DNA of 64,000 nt from Streptomyces parvulus (lineage in GTDB: Bacteria > Actinomycetota > Actinomycetes > Streptomycetales > Streptomycetaceae). Position numbers and translations under genes: made by a program. The notes beneath the pieces are model-generated. The model saw only the letters and a program-made list of their open reading frames with translations. It was not told the origin of the DNA and did no database searches. Below, piece by piece: positions 8,364-16,255 of the stretch; the first letter of the stretch is position 1, and each line of letters starts with the position of its first letter. The stretch lies in contig NZ_BMRX01000001.1 in assembly GCF_014648855.1 (NCBI RefSeq), positions 558,001-622,000 of the forward strand. Reading direction: 5' to 3'.

Positions 8364-8851
8364 CACCGCCACCCACCGCAGAGGACCTGATCGCGCACTA
8401 CGGACTGGAGCCGATCCCCCGCGAGGGCGGCCTGTTCCGGCGCACCTGGGCAGGCCCCGAACGCCCGGACGGACGCCCCGAGGGGTCGGCGATCGTCGCC
8501 CTGCTGACCGCCCGCCCCGGCGACTTCTCCGCCCTGCACCGCCTGCCCGCCGACGAGGTCTGGCACCACTACCTCGGCGACCCGCTGGAACTGCTGCTGC
8601 TCTCCCCCGACGGCGGCACGCGGACGGCCGTGCTGGGACCGGACGTCCTGGGCGGGCAGCACGTGCAGCTCACGGTCCCGGCCGGCACCTGGATGGGCGG
8701 CGCCGTGGCGGCGGGCGGCGCGTGGACGCTGTTCGGGTGCACGATGGCGCCCGGCTTCACCTACGGGGACTACGAGCACGGCGACGCGGCGGGCCTCACG
8801 GCGCGCTATCCGGGCCGGGCCGCGCGGATCGTGGAACTGTGCCGCCCATGA
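8360..8851 (+). CDS. cupin domain protein (DUF985/Cupin_5-like)
   Basis: The protein has 163 residues starting at GTG 8360, which overlaps the previous stop as GTGA. Motifs typical of the family are AEDLIAHYGLEPIPREGGLFRRTW near the start, WHHYLGDPLELLLL, and a C-terminal TLFGCTMAPGFTYGDYEHGD. The fold is a single-domain cupin barrel. The biochemical role of DUF985 proteins is not established; metal-dependent small-molecule binding or isomerisation is plausible. As third gene of the iron-controlled operon it probably shares its regulation. Confidence 0.8.
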   Translation: MTPPPTAEDLIAHYGLEPIPREGGLFRRTWAGPERPDGRPEGSAIVALLTARPGDFSALHRLPADEVWHHYLGDPLELLLLSPDGGTRTAVLGPDVLGGQHVQLTVPAGTWMGGAVAAGGAWTLFGCTMAPGFTYGDYEHGDAAGLTARYPGRAARIVELCRP

Positions 8852-9636
8852 AGCCGCATGTGAACCCGCCCGCACGGCTCCTCGACGGTCAGGTGGCGCT
8901 CGTCACGGGCGCCGGTGGCGGCATCGGCCGCGGCATCGCGCTGCGGTTCGCCGAGGAGGGCGCGGCGGTCGCGCTGCACTGCCGTACGTCGCTCGACGCG
9001 GCGCGGGAGACGGCCGGCCGGATCGCGGCCGCCGGCGGACGCGCCACGGTACTGCGCGCCGACCTCACCGACGAGGAGGCCGCCCGGCGCGTGGTGGAGG
9101 AGACCGCCGACTGGGGCGGCGGCCGCCTGACGGCGCTGGTCAACAACGCCGGTGTGCAGCCGCTGCGGGACCTGCCCGGCATGACGGCCGCCGAGTGGCG
9201 CTCGGTGCTGGACGCCAACCTGACCGGCGTCTTCGCCTGCACCCAGGCCGCGGCCGGCGTCATGCGGACCCAGGAAGGCGGCGGCACGGTCACCCACATC
9301 GCCTCCATCGAGGCGTCCGCGCCCGCACCCGCCCACGCGCACTACAGCGCCTCCAAGGCGGCGGTGGTGATGCACGCCCGCTCGGCGGCGCAGGAGTACG
9401 GGCCCTGGGGAGTCAGGGTCAACTCCGTCTCCCCCGGGCTCATCGACCGCGAGGGCCTCGACGAGGCCTGGCCGGAGGGCGTACGGCGCTGGCGGCTGGC
9501 GGCGCCCACGGGACGCCTGGGCCGCCCGGAGGACGTGGGCGACGCGTGCGTGTTCCTCGCCTCGCGGCTGGCGTCCTGGATCACCGGCCACGACCTCGTG
9601 GTGGACGGCGGGGTGACGGCACGTCCGTCGTGGTGA
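8848..9636 (+). CDS. short-chain dehydrogenase/reductase
   Basis: This is a classical 262-residue SDR. The NAD(P)-binding motif TGAGGGIGRG is near residue 20, NNAG in LVNNAGV near 98, the catalytic Ser lies in the HIASIEAS block, YxxxK is seen as YSASK, and the C-terminal VDGG is typical. It oxidises or reduces an unknown alcohol/ketone. The start ATG overlaps the cupin stop (ATGA), so all four genes from 5558 form one tightly coupled operon. The motif after YxxxK (VNSVSPGLI) suggests the 3-oxoacyl-ACP reductase-like subgroup. The link to iron is by operon only. Confidence 0.9.
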   Translation: MKPHVNPPARLLDGQVALVTGAGGGIGRGIALRFAEEGAAVALHCRTSLDAARETAGRIAAAGGRATVLRADLTDEEAARRVVEETADWGGGRLTALVNNAGVQPLRDLPGMTAAEWRSVLDANLTGVFACTQAAAGVMRTQEGGGTVTHIASIEASAPAPAHAHYSASKAAVVMHARSAAQEYGPWGVRVNSVSPGLIDREGLDEAWPEGVRRWRLAAPTGRLGRPEDVGDACVFLASRLASWITGHDLVVDGGVTARPSW

Positions 9637-9723
9637 GGATCCGCGGGGCGGACGGGTGAGCGGGGCGGCTCCCGGGTCCGTACACATCCCCGAGGCAGTG
9701 GGTCCCGACGACGGAGATGCGAC

Positions 9724-11772
9724 GTGAGGTGTGTGGACGGTGCACGCGCTGGAGCCCGGTGGCGGGGAGGCCGGCCGGACCGGCGAGCGGAGGAGGAACA
9801 CCGCGGACGGCCCGAACGCCTTGCGATCCGGCGGCTGTTGCTGCTGGGCCCCCTGCTGGTCCTGCTCCTCCTCGGCGGCGCCACCTCCGCCTCCGCCCAC
9901 GCCGCCCTCGAATCCACCGACCCCGGCGACGGAAGCGTCCTCGGCCGGGCCCCCGACCGCGTCACCCTGACCTTCAGCGAGTCCGTCGGCCTGCGCGACG
10001 ACTCCTTCCGCGTCCTCGACCCCGGCGGACACCGGGTGCGGACGGGGGAGGCGGGGCGCGCAGGCGGCCGCTCCGACACGGCCCGGGTCGACCTCCCGGC
10101 CGGCCTGGGGGAGGGGACGTACACCGTGGCCTGGCGGGTGGTGTCGGCCGACAGCCACCCCGCCTCCGGCGCCTTCACCTTCTCCGTCGGCAAGCCCTCG
10201 GCGGCGGCGTCCGTGCCGGTGGACGCGGGACCGTCCGAGGACCCCCTGACCGCCCTCCTCCACAAGACCGCCCGCTACCTCGCCTACCTCGCGGCCGCCC
10301 TCCTCATCGGCGTCGCGGCCTTCGTGGCCCTGTGCCGCCCCCCGGACACCACCGGGCTGCGTCGCCCCCTGGCCGCGGGCTGGTGGACGCTGCTGGGCAC
10401 CACCCTCGCCCTGCTGGTCCTGCGCGCCCCGTACGAGGCGGGCACGGGCCCGGCGGACGCCCTCGACGCGGACGCGCTCGCCGATACCCTCACCGGCCGG
10501 CCCGGCGTGCTGCTGCTGGCCCGGCTGGCCCTGCTCGCGCCGGTGGCGCTCCTCCTGACGCGCGCGGCCCGCGACGGCCGCCACCGCAGCCCATGGGCCA
10601 CCGCCACGGGCTCGGTGCTCGCCGTCGCCCTCGCGCTGACCTGGTCCGCCGGGGAGCACGCCTCCGCCGGCCTCCAGGTGCCGCTCGCGATGACGTCCTT
10701 CGTACTGCACCTGCTGGCCACGGCGGTCTGGCTCGGCGGCCTCGTCGCCCTCCTCACCACCCTGCGCACGACCCCGGACGCCGCCACGGCCGCCCGCTTC
10801 TCCCGCGTCGCCCTCACCTCCGTGACCGTCCTCGTCGTCACCGGCGTCTACCAGTCCTGGCGCGGCCTCGGCTCCTGGCCGGCACTGACCGGGACGACGT
10901 ACGGCAGGCTGCTGCTCGCCAAGGTGGCCCTGGTGGCCGTCACACTGACCGCGGCGGCCGTGTCCCGCCGCTGGACGGCGTCCCTGGCCAATGCGGCAGT
11001 CCCCGCCCGGCAGGAGGAGCGGCAACGGGACTGGGACAAGGAACGGAACTTGCAGCGGGACCGGGACCGGGAGCGACAACGGAACTTGGACCGGCAACGG
11101 AACATGGAGCGGGAGCCGATCCCGGCCGGCGCCCCACCCGCCCCGCAACCCTCCGCCCCCGACTCCACCAACGCGGAGCCGCCCACTCCAGGGCCACCCA
11201 CCCCTGTGCCACCGCCCCTCTGCGACCCGCCCACCACCCCTGGCGACCCGCCCACCACCCCCGGCGCCCCATCCACCGCCACCGACGCCCTCCGCCGCGG
11301 ACTGCGCCGCTCCGTCCTGGTCGAGGCGGTCGTCGCGGCCGTCGTCCTGATGATCACGACCGTGCTGACCAGCACGGTGCCGGGCCGCGCGGCGGACGAG
11401 GCGGCGCGCTCGGCGCCGGCCGGCGGGGTGCTGCCGGCCTCCGTCACCGACGTCCCCTTCGACCTGGGCGACTCCGCCCGGGGCACGGTCCAGATCACCC
11501 TGGACCCCGGCCGCACCGGCGACAACGCCGTCCAGGCCGTGGTCTTCGGCCCCGACGGCGCCCTGGCCGCCGTACCCGAACTCCGCCTCTCCTTCACCCT
11601 CCCCGACAAGGACGTCGGCCCCATCGAGGCCCACCTGGTCGACCGCGGCGGCTACTGGAGCGCCAACACCCTCACCCTCCCCCTTCCCGGCACCTGGACG
11701 ATGCGCACGACGGTCCGCGTCTCGGAGATCGACCAGGTGACGGAGTCGAGGCGGATCCGCATCGAGCGGTGA
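9724..11772 (+). CDS. CopC-CopD fusion copper protein (YcnJ-like)
   Basis: The 682-residue membrane protein is predicted to bind and import periplasm-side copper. The signal peptide has core LLLLGPLLVLLLLGG and cleaves before His59 (ASA/HAALES), giving the N-terminal His of a CopC Cu(II) site. The CopC domain is about 59-155 (with SHPASG near its end). A CopD-type multi-helix domain is about 180-430. A low-complexity Arg/Glu/Gln then Pro/Thr linker spans about 435-515, followed by another helix (about 535-555). A C-terminal beta-rich domain (about 575-680) resembles YtkA-type modules. GTG 9724 has GGAG seven bases upstream. The long pre-signal extension of about 35 residues is odd; no closer in-frame start codon exists. 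Confidence 0.87.
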   Translation: MRCVDGARAGARWRGGRPDRRAEEEHRGRPERLAIRRLLLLGPLLVLLLLGGATSASAHAALESTDPGDGSVLGRAPDRVTLTFSESVGLRDDSFRVLDPGGHRVRTGEAGRAGGRSDTARVDLPAGLGEGTYTVAWRVVSADSHPASGAFTFSVGKPSAAASVPVDAGPSEDPLTALLHKTARYLAYLAAALLIGVAAFVALCRPPDTTGLRRPLAAGWWTLLGTTLALLVLRAPYEAGTGPADALDADALADTLTGRPGVLLLARLALLAPVALLLTRAARDGRHRSPWATATGSVLAVALALTWSAGEHASAGLQVPLAMTSFVLHLLATAVWLGGLVALLTTLRTTPDAATAARFSRVALTSVTVLVVTGVYQSWRGLGSWPALTGTTYGRLLLAKVALVAVTLTAAAVSRRWTASLANAAVPARQEERQRDWDKERNLQRDRDRERQRNLDRQRNMEREPIPAGAPPAPQPSAPDSTNAEPPTPGPPTPVPPPLCDPPTTPGDPPTTPGAPSTATDALRRGLRRSVLVEAVVAAVVLMITTVLTSTVPGRAADEAARSAPAGGVLPASVTDVPFDLGDSARGTVQITLDPGRTGDNAVQAVVFGPDGALAAVPELRLSFTLPDKDVGPIEAHLVDRGGYWSANTLTLPLPGTWTMRTTVRVSEIDQVTESRRIRIER

Positions 11773-11803
11773 CGCCGGCGGCGGGACCGCGGAGAGACAA
11801 CGA

Positions 11804-11835
11804 CGAAGGGCCCCCTGTTTCCAGGGGGCCCTTCG
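11804..11835. terminator. bidirectional terminator
   Basis: A perfect 14-bp stem (CGAAGGGCCCCCTG and its complement) closes a TTTC loop. It separates the plus-strand CopCD gene from the convergent tRNA-Ser gene and could stop both. Confidence 0.85.
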
Positions 11836-11856
11836 ACATCGTGCCCGGTGAGGCAC

Positions 11857-11944
11857 TGGCGGAGGATACGAGATTCGAACTCGTGAGGGGTTGCCCCCAA
11901 CACGCTTTCCAAGCGTGCGCCCTAGGCCTCTAGGCGAATCCTCC
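11857..11944 (-). tRNA. tRNA-Ser (anticodon GGA)
   Basis: The acceptor stem is GGAGGAT/ATCCTCC with discriminator G. The anticodon loop is TTGGAAA (GGA), the long variable arm is typical of tRNA-Ser, and the T arm is ACGAGTTCGAATCTCGT. The 3' CCA is encoded (positions 11857-11859), unlike every other tRNA in the window. Confidence 0.95.
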
Positions 11945-12020
11945 GCCGAGAACATTACATGACGTGGAGGAGTGCTTGCGAACTCGTTCTGAGCGCCCCA
12001 CATCGGGTAACGTGTGGGCT

Positions 12021-12107
12021 AGCCCCTCACGCGGCGCTATCTGACTGAACTCCCCCAGGGCCGGAAGGCAGCAAGGGTAGGTTGGCTCTGGCGGGTGCGT
12101 GGGGGGC
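12021..12107 (+). ncRNA. ffs: signal recognition particle RNA, small bacterial type (4.5S)
   Basis: The apical hairpin GGCCGGAAGGCAGCAAGGG is the universal SRP domain IV that binds Ffh. Outer strands beginning GCCCCTCACGC and ending GCGTGGGGGGC pair to close the rod. The RNA works with Ffh in co-translational targeting to the membrane. A possible -10 (TAACGT, 12008-12013) sits just upstream. The exact ends are estimated from pairing. It lies directly upstream of dnaX. Confidence 0.88.
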
Positions 12108-12194
12108 GTTTGCGTTCCCGGTCGTGCCGGTGGGCCGAGGCCGGCGTCCGGCGGGGCGATCCGGTTGTCGGTGGGCGCCTATAACCTCGTATGC

Positions 12195-14549
12195 GTGTCG
12201 TCTCTCGCGCTCTACCGCCGTTACCGCCCGGAGTCCTTCGCCGAGGTCATCGGGCAGGGGCATGTCACCGACCCGCTGCAGCAGGCGCTGCGGAACAACC
12301 GGGTCAATCACGCGTACCTGTTCAGCGGTCCGCGCGGATGCGGCAAGACGACCAGCGCGCGGATCCTGGCGCGCTGCCTGAACTGCGAGCAGGGGCCCAC
12401 GCCCACCCCCTGCGGTGAGTGCCAGTCCTGCCGCGACCTCGCGAGGAACGGGCCGGGGTCGATCGACGTCATCGAGATCGACGCCGCCTCCCACGGCGGT
12501 GTGGACGACGCCCGCGACCTGCGCGAGAAGGCCTTCTTCGGGCCCGCCCAGAGCCGGTACAAGATCTACATCATCGACGAGGCCCACATGGTCTCCCCGC
12601 AGGGCTTCAACGCCCTGCTGAAGGTCGTCGAGGAGCCCCCGGAGCACCTCAAGTTCATCTTCGCGACCACCGAGCCCGAGAAGGTCATCGGGACCATCCG
12701 GTCGCGCACCCACCACTACCCCTTCCGCCTCGTCCCGCCCGGCACCCTGCGCGACTACCTCGCCGAGGTCTGCGGCAAGGAGGAGATCCCGGTCGCCGAG
12801 GGCGTGCTGCCGCTGGTCGTCCGGGCCGGCGCGGGGTCCGTCCGCGACTCCATGTCCGTCATGGACCAGCTGCTCGCGGGCGCCGGCGCGGACGGTGTGA
12901 CGTACGACATGACGACCGCCCTGCTCGGCTACACGGACGGCTCGCTGCTCGACTCCGTTGTCGAGGCGTTCGTCACAGGGGACGGCTCGGCCGCCTTCGA
13001 GGTCGTGGACCGCGTCATCGAGGGCGGCAACGACCCCCGCCGCTTCGTCACCGACCTCCTGGAGCGCCTGCGCGACCTGGTGATCCTCGCCGCCGTGCCC
13101 GACGCGGCGGACAAGGGGCTCATCGATGCCCCCGCCGACGTCCTGGAGCGGATGCGGGCCCAGGCGGACTCCTTCGGCGCCGCCGAGCTGAGCCGCGCCG
13201 CCGACCTCGTCAACGAGGGCCTCACCGAGATGCGCGGTGCCCACTCGCCCCGGCTCCAGCTGGAGCTGATCTGCGCGCGCGTGCTGCTGCCCGCCGCGTA
13301 CGGCGACGAGCGGTCGGTGATGGCGCGCCTGGACCGGATCGAGCGGGGCGTGCAGTTCTCCGGGGGCGCGGGCGCGCCCGCCATGGGGTACGTGCCGGGG
13401 CCCGAGGCGCACGGCGGTGCCGCCGCCGCTCCGGTGGCGCCGGGCGGCGGGCCCGCGGCGGCCCGGGCGGCCGTCAGGCCGCAGGGCGGCGCGACGGCCC
13501 CGGACACCGCTCCCGGCGAGGGCGCCGGCGGCGGACAGCCCCAGCCGGCACCCACCCCCGCCCCGGCGGCCGAACCCGCTCCCGCTCCCACGCCTCCTCA
13601 GTCACCCAGCCCTTCCCCCGCGCCCGCCCCCGCCCCCGAGCCAGGTCCCGCCTCCGCGCCGGGTGCCTGGCCGACCGCGGCATCCGCGGGCGGCGGCCGC
13701 CGCCCGGGAGGATGGCCCACGGCCGCCCCGGCGGGCGGCGGACAGCCCGCCCGTACGCCGGCCGCGCCCGGCCCCACCGCCGGTCCCGGTCCCGGTTCCG
13801 GACCCACGGCCGGTCCCGCTTCCGGTCCCGCCGAGGCTCCGCAGACCGCTCCCGCACCCGCGACGCCCCAGGCCCCCGCGTCCTCGGCTCCCGCGCAGGC
13901 CCCCGCCGCCCAGGCGCCGGGCGCCGGGATCGACCCCCGCACGATCTGGCCCAACATCCTGGAGGCGGTCAAGAACCGCCGCCGCTTCACCTGGATCCTG
14001 CTCAGCCAGAACGCCCAGGTGACCGGCTTCGACGGCACCTCCCTGCAGATCGGCTTCGTCAACGCCGGCGCCCGCGACAACTTCGTGAGCAGCGGGAGCG
14101 AGGACGTGCTGCGCCAGGCCCTGGCCGAGCAGTTCAACGTGCAGTGGAAGATCGACGCGGTCGTCGACCCCTCCGGCGGTTCGGCACCGCCCCCCGCCGG
14201 CCCCTCCGGCGGCCACGGCGGCTCGGGCGGGGGCTTCGGCGGAGGCGGCTTCGGCGGCTCCGGTGGCGGCGGTGGCTACGGGGGCGGCGCGCCCGCGCAG
14301 CGTCCGCCGGCCCCCGCGCCCTCCGCCCCCCGGCCCTCCGCCCCGCCGGCTCCGGAGTCCGGCGGCGCGTCGGCCTCGTCGGCGCCCCCCGCCCCCCGGC
14401 CCCCTGCGCCCGAGCCGCGGCAGGTCTCCCCCGAGGACGACATCCCCGAGGAGGACGACCCGGACCTCGACGAGTCCGCCCTCTCCGGCAGGGACCTGCT
14501 GGTACGCGAGCTGGGCGCCACGGTCGTCGAGGAGATCGCGCACGAGTAG
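12195..14549 (+). CDS. dnaX: DNA polymerase III subunit gamma/tau
   Basis: DnaX is the ATPase of the clamp loader that places the sliding clamp at replication forks. The 784 residues start MSSLALYRRYRP (GTG 12195). Walker A is GPRGCGKT (45-52), zinc-binding cysteines lie at 64, 73, 76 and 79, and the Walker B DEAH is near 129-132. Sensor-type residues follow in TTEPEKVIGTIRSRTH. The three AAA+/collar domains end near residue 375. A long Pro/Ala/Gly linker (about 400-575) leads to a conserved domain (about 577-660), a Gly-rich stretch and an acidic C-terminus. I see no frameshift site, so one long product is expected. TATAAC at 12180 is 9 bp before the GTG, so the message may be nearly leaderless. 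Confidence 0.96.
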   Translation: MSSLALYRRYRPESFAEVIGQGHVTDPLQQALRNNRVNHAYLFSGPRGCGKTTSARILARCLNCEQGPTPTPCGECQSCRDLARNGPGSIDVIEIDAASHGGVDDARDLREKAFFGPAQSRYKIYIIDEAHMVSPQGFNALLKVVEEPPEHLKFIFATTEPEKVIGTIRSRTHHYPFRLVPPGTLRDYLAEVCGKEEIPVAEGVLPLVVRAGAGSVRDSMSVMDQLLAGAGADGVTYDMTTALLGYTDGSLLDSVVEAFVTGDGSAAFEVVDRVIEGGNDPRRFVTDLLERLRDLVILAAVPDAADKGLIDAPADVLERMRAQADSFGAAELSRAADLVNEGLTEMRGAHSPRLQLELICARVLLPAAYGDERSVMARLDRIERGVQFSGGAGAPAMGYVPGPEAHGGAAAAPVAPGGGPAAARAAVRPQGGATAPDTAPGEGAGGGQPQPAPTPAPAAEPAPAPTPPQSPSPSPAPAPAPEPGPASAPGAWPTAASAGGGRRPGGWPTAAPAGGGQPARTPAAPGPTAGPGPGSGPTAGPASGPAEAPQTAPAPATPQAPASSAPAQAPAAQAPGAGIDPRTIWPNILEAVKNRRRFTWILLSQNAQVTGFDGTSLQIGFVNAGARDNFVSSGSEDVLRQALAEQFNVQWKIDAVVDPSGGSAPPPAGPSGGHGGSGGGFGGGGFGGSGGGGGYGGGAPAQRPPAPAPSAPRPSAPPAPESGGASASSAPPAPRPPAPEPRQVSPEDDIPEEDDPDLDESALSGRDLLVRELGATVVEEIAHE

Positions 14550-14696
14550 CCCCGTGGGAGCGGGCCCGTCCGGCCGGCCGGCCCGTGGGAGCGGACCCGC
14601 CCGGGCCGCTCCTGGAGGAACCCACAAGGCGGCGCCGCCCGCCCCTTCGGAAGCCCGCACAAGGGGCCCCGGCCCGTTCCCGTTAGGCTGGCTCGC

Positions 14697-15950
14697 GTGA
14701 AGGTCCTTGTCATCGGCGGCGGCGCCCGCGAACACGCCCTGTGCCGTTCCCTGTCCCTCGACCCCGACGTGACCGCGCTGCACTGCGCACCCGGCAACGC
14801 CGGCATCGCCGAGGTCGCCGAACTGCACCAGGTCGACGCCCTCGACGGCGCGGCCGTCACCGCGCTGGCCACGGAGCTGGGCGCCGAGCTGGTCGTCGTC
14901 GGACCCGAGGCGCCCCTGGTCGCCGGGGTCGCCGACGCCGTCCGCGCGGTCGGCATCCCGGTCTTCGGCCCCTCCGGGGAGGCCGCGCGCCTGGAGGGCT
15001 CCAAGGCCTTCGCCAAGGACGTCATGGCGGGCGCGGGCGTGCCGACCGCCCGTTCCTACGTCTGCACCACCCCGGCCGAGATCGACGAGGCCCTCGACGC
15101 CTTCGGCGCCCCGTACGTCGTGAAGGACGACGGGCTGGCCGCCGGCAAAGGCGTCGTCGTCACCGACGACATCGAGGCGGCCCGTGAGCACGCCGCGGCC
15201 TGCGACCGCGTCGTCATCGAGGAGTTCCTGGACGGCCCCGAGGTCTCCCTCTTCGCCGTCACCGACGGCGACAACGTCCGCCCGCTCCAGCCCGCCCAGG
15301 ACTTCAAGCGCGCCCTCGACGGCGACGAGGGCCCCAACACCGGCGGCATGGGCGCCTACTCGCCGCTGCCGTGGGCCGACCCCAAGCTGGTCGACGAGGT
15401 CGTCCAGAGCGTGCTCCAGCCGACCGTCGACGAGATGCGCCGCCGCGGCACCCCGTTCTCCGGGCTGCTCTACGCCGGTCTGGCGATCACCTCGCGCGGC
15501 GTGCGCGTGATCGAGTTCAACGCCCGCTTCGGCGACCCCGAGACCCAGGTCGTCCTGGCCCGCCTGCGGACCCCGCTGGCCGGCCTCCTGATGGCCGCCG
15601 CCACCGGCAACCTCGCCGACCTGGAGCCGCTGCGCTGGAGCGACGACGCGGCCGTCACCGTGGTCGTGGCCTCCCACAACTACCCCGGCACCCCGCGCAC
15701 CGGCGACCCGATCACCGGCCTCGCCGAGGTGGCCGCCCAGGACGCCCCGCACGCCTACGTGCTGCACGCAGGCACCCGCGCCGAGGGCGACGCCGTCGTC
15801 AGCGCCGGTGGCCGCGTCCTGTCCGTCACGGCCACCGGTACCGACCTCACCGAGGCCCGCGACCGCGCCTACCGGGCCGTCGCCCGCATCGGCCTCGACG
15901 GCTCCCAGCACCGTACGGACATCGCCGCGAAGGCCGCCGCGGGCGCCTGA
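14697..15950 (+). CDS. purD: phosphoribosylamine-glycine ligase (GAR synthetase)
   Basis: PurD catalyses step two of purine synthesis, joining glycine to 5-phosphoribosylamine with ATP. The 417 residues fit the family. The N-terminal [13 protein letters not shown] motif, the ATP-grasp centre ([11 protein letters not shown], then [14 protein letters not shown]), [12 protein letters not shown] and [12 protein letters not shown] are all present. Start GTG 14697 lies 7 bp after TAGGCT (14684-14689), a good -10, so translation is probably leaderless. It is a single-gene unit followed by a strong hairpin. Confidence 0.97.
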   Translation: MKVLVIGGGAREHALCRSLSLDPDVTALHCAPGNAGIAEVAELHQVDALDGAAVTALATELGAELVVVGPEAPLVAGVADAVRAVGIPVFGPSGEAARLEGSKAFAKDVMAGAGVPTARSYVCTTPAEIDEALDAFGAPYVVKDDGLAAGKGVVVTDDIEAAREHAAACDRVVIEEFLDGPEVSLFAVTDGDNVRPLQPAQDFKRALDGDEGPNTGGMGAYSPLPWADPKLVDEVVQSVLQPTVDEMRRRGTPFSGLLYAGLAITSRGVRVIEFNARFGDPETQVVLARLRTPLAGLLMAAATGNLADLEPLRWSDDAAVTVVVASHNYPGTPRTGDPITGLAEVAAQDAPHAYVLHAGTRAEGDAVVSAGGRVLSVTATGTDLTEARDRAYRAVARIGLDGSQHRTDIAAKAAAGA

Positions 15951-15986
15951 CCGGCCCCTGCGCGAGCCTCCGCGCGCCCCGTCCCG

Positions 15987-16020
15987 CAGGCCCCGGTTCC
16001 GTCCCAGGAACCGGGGCCTG
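15987..16020 (+). terminator. purD terminator
   Basis: A 14-bp perfect stem (CAGGCCCCGGTTCC with its complement) has a six-base loop GTCCCA, 37 bp after the purD stop. No T-run follows, as is common in Streptomyces. Confidence 0.8.
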
Positions 16021-16255
16021 ATCCTTGCAATCCGTCATCCACCTTTCCCCAAAGCCATTCCATCGAGTGACCGATAGCCCATACGGCTGACGGGCGCGGA
16101 GGCCCCAACTATGGTGCCGCGCAAGCGTTCCGGCACTTGGCCCACCGACATTGCGATGTCAGTGGCGGGTGCCACAGTGGGGGAGTGAGCACCAGCAGAC
16201 GAGCAGTGCGATGGCCAGGACAGACAGGACGTCGATGAGGGGGTGAGGTCCGGCC

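Noticed and set aside
8806..12003. Very long minus-strand open frame opposite the SDR and CopCD genes
   Set aside because: It is a shadow: its composition is Gly/Arg-rich low complexity, it runs through tRNA-Ser and a terminator, and the plus-strand genes carry clear family motifs.
12099..12194. N-terminal extension of DnaX from 12099
   Set aside because: It overlaps the end of the SRP RNA, and the conserved DnaX start is MSSLALYRRYRP at 12195.
16185..16238. Short ORF (VSTSRRAVRWPGQTGRR) before the M48-like gene
   Set aside because: No conservation or strong ribosome binding site can be shown from sequence alone, and 17 codons can occur by chance.
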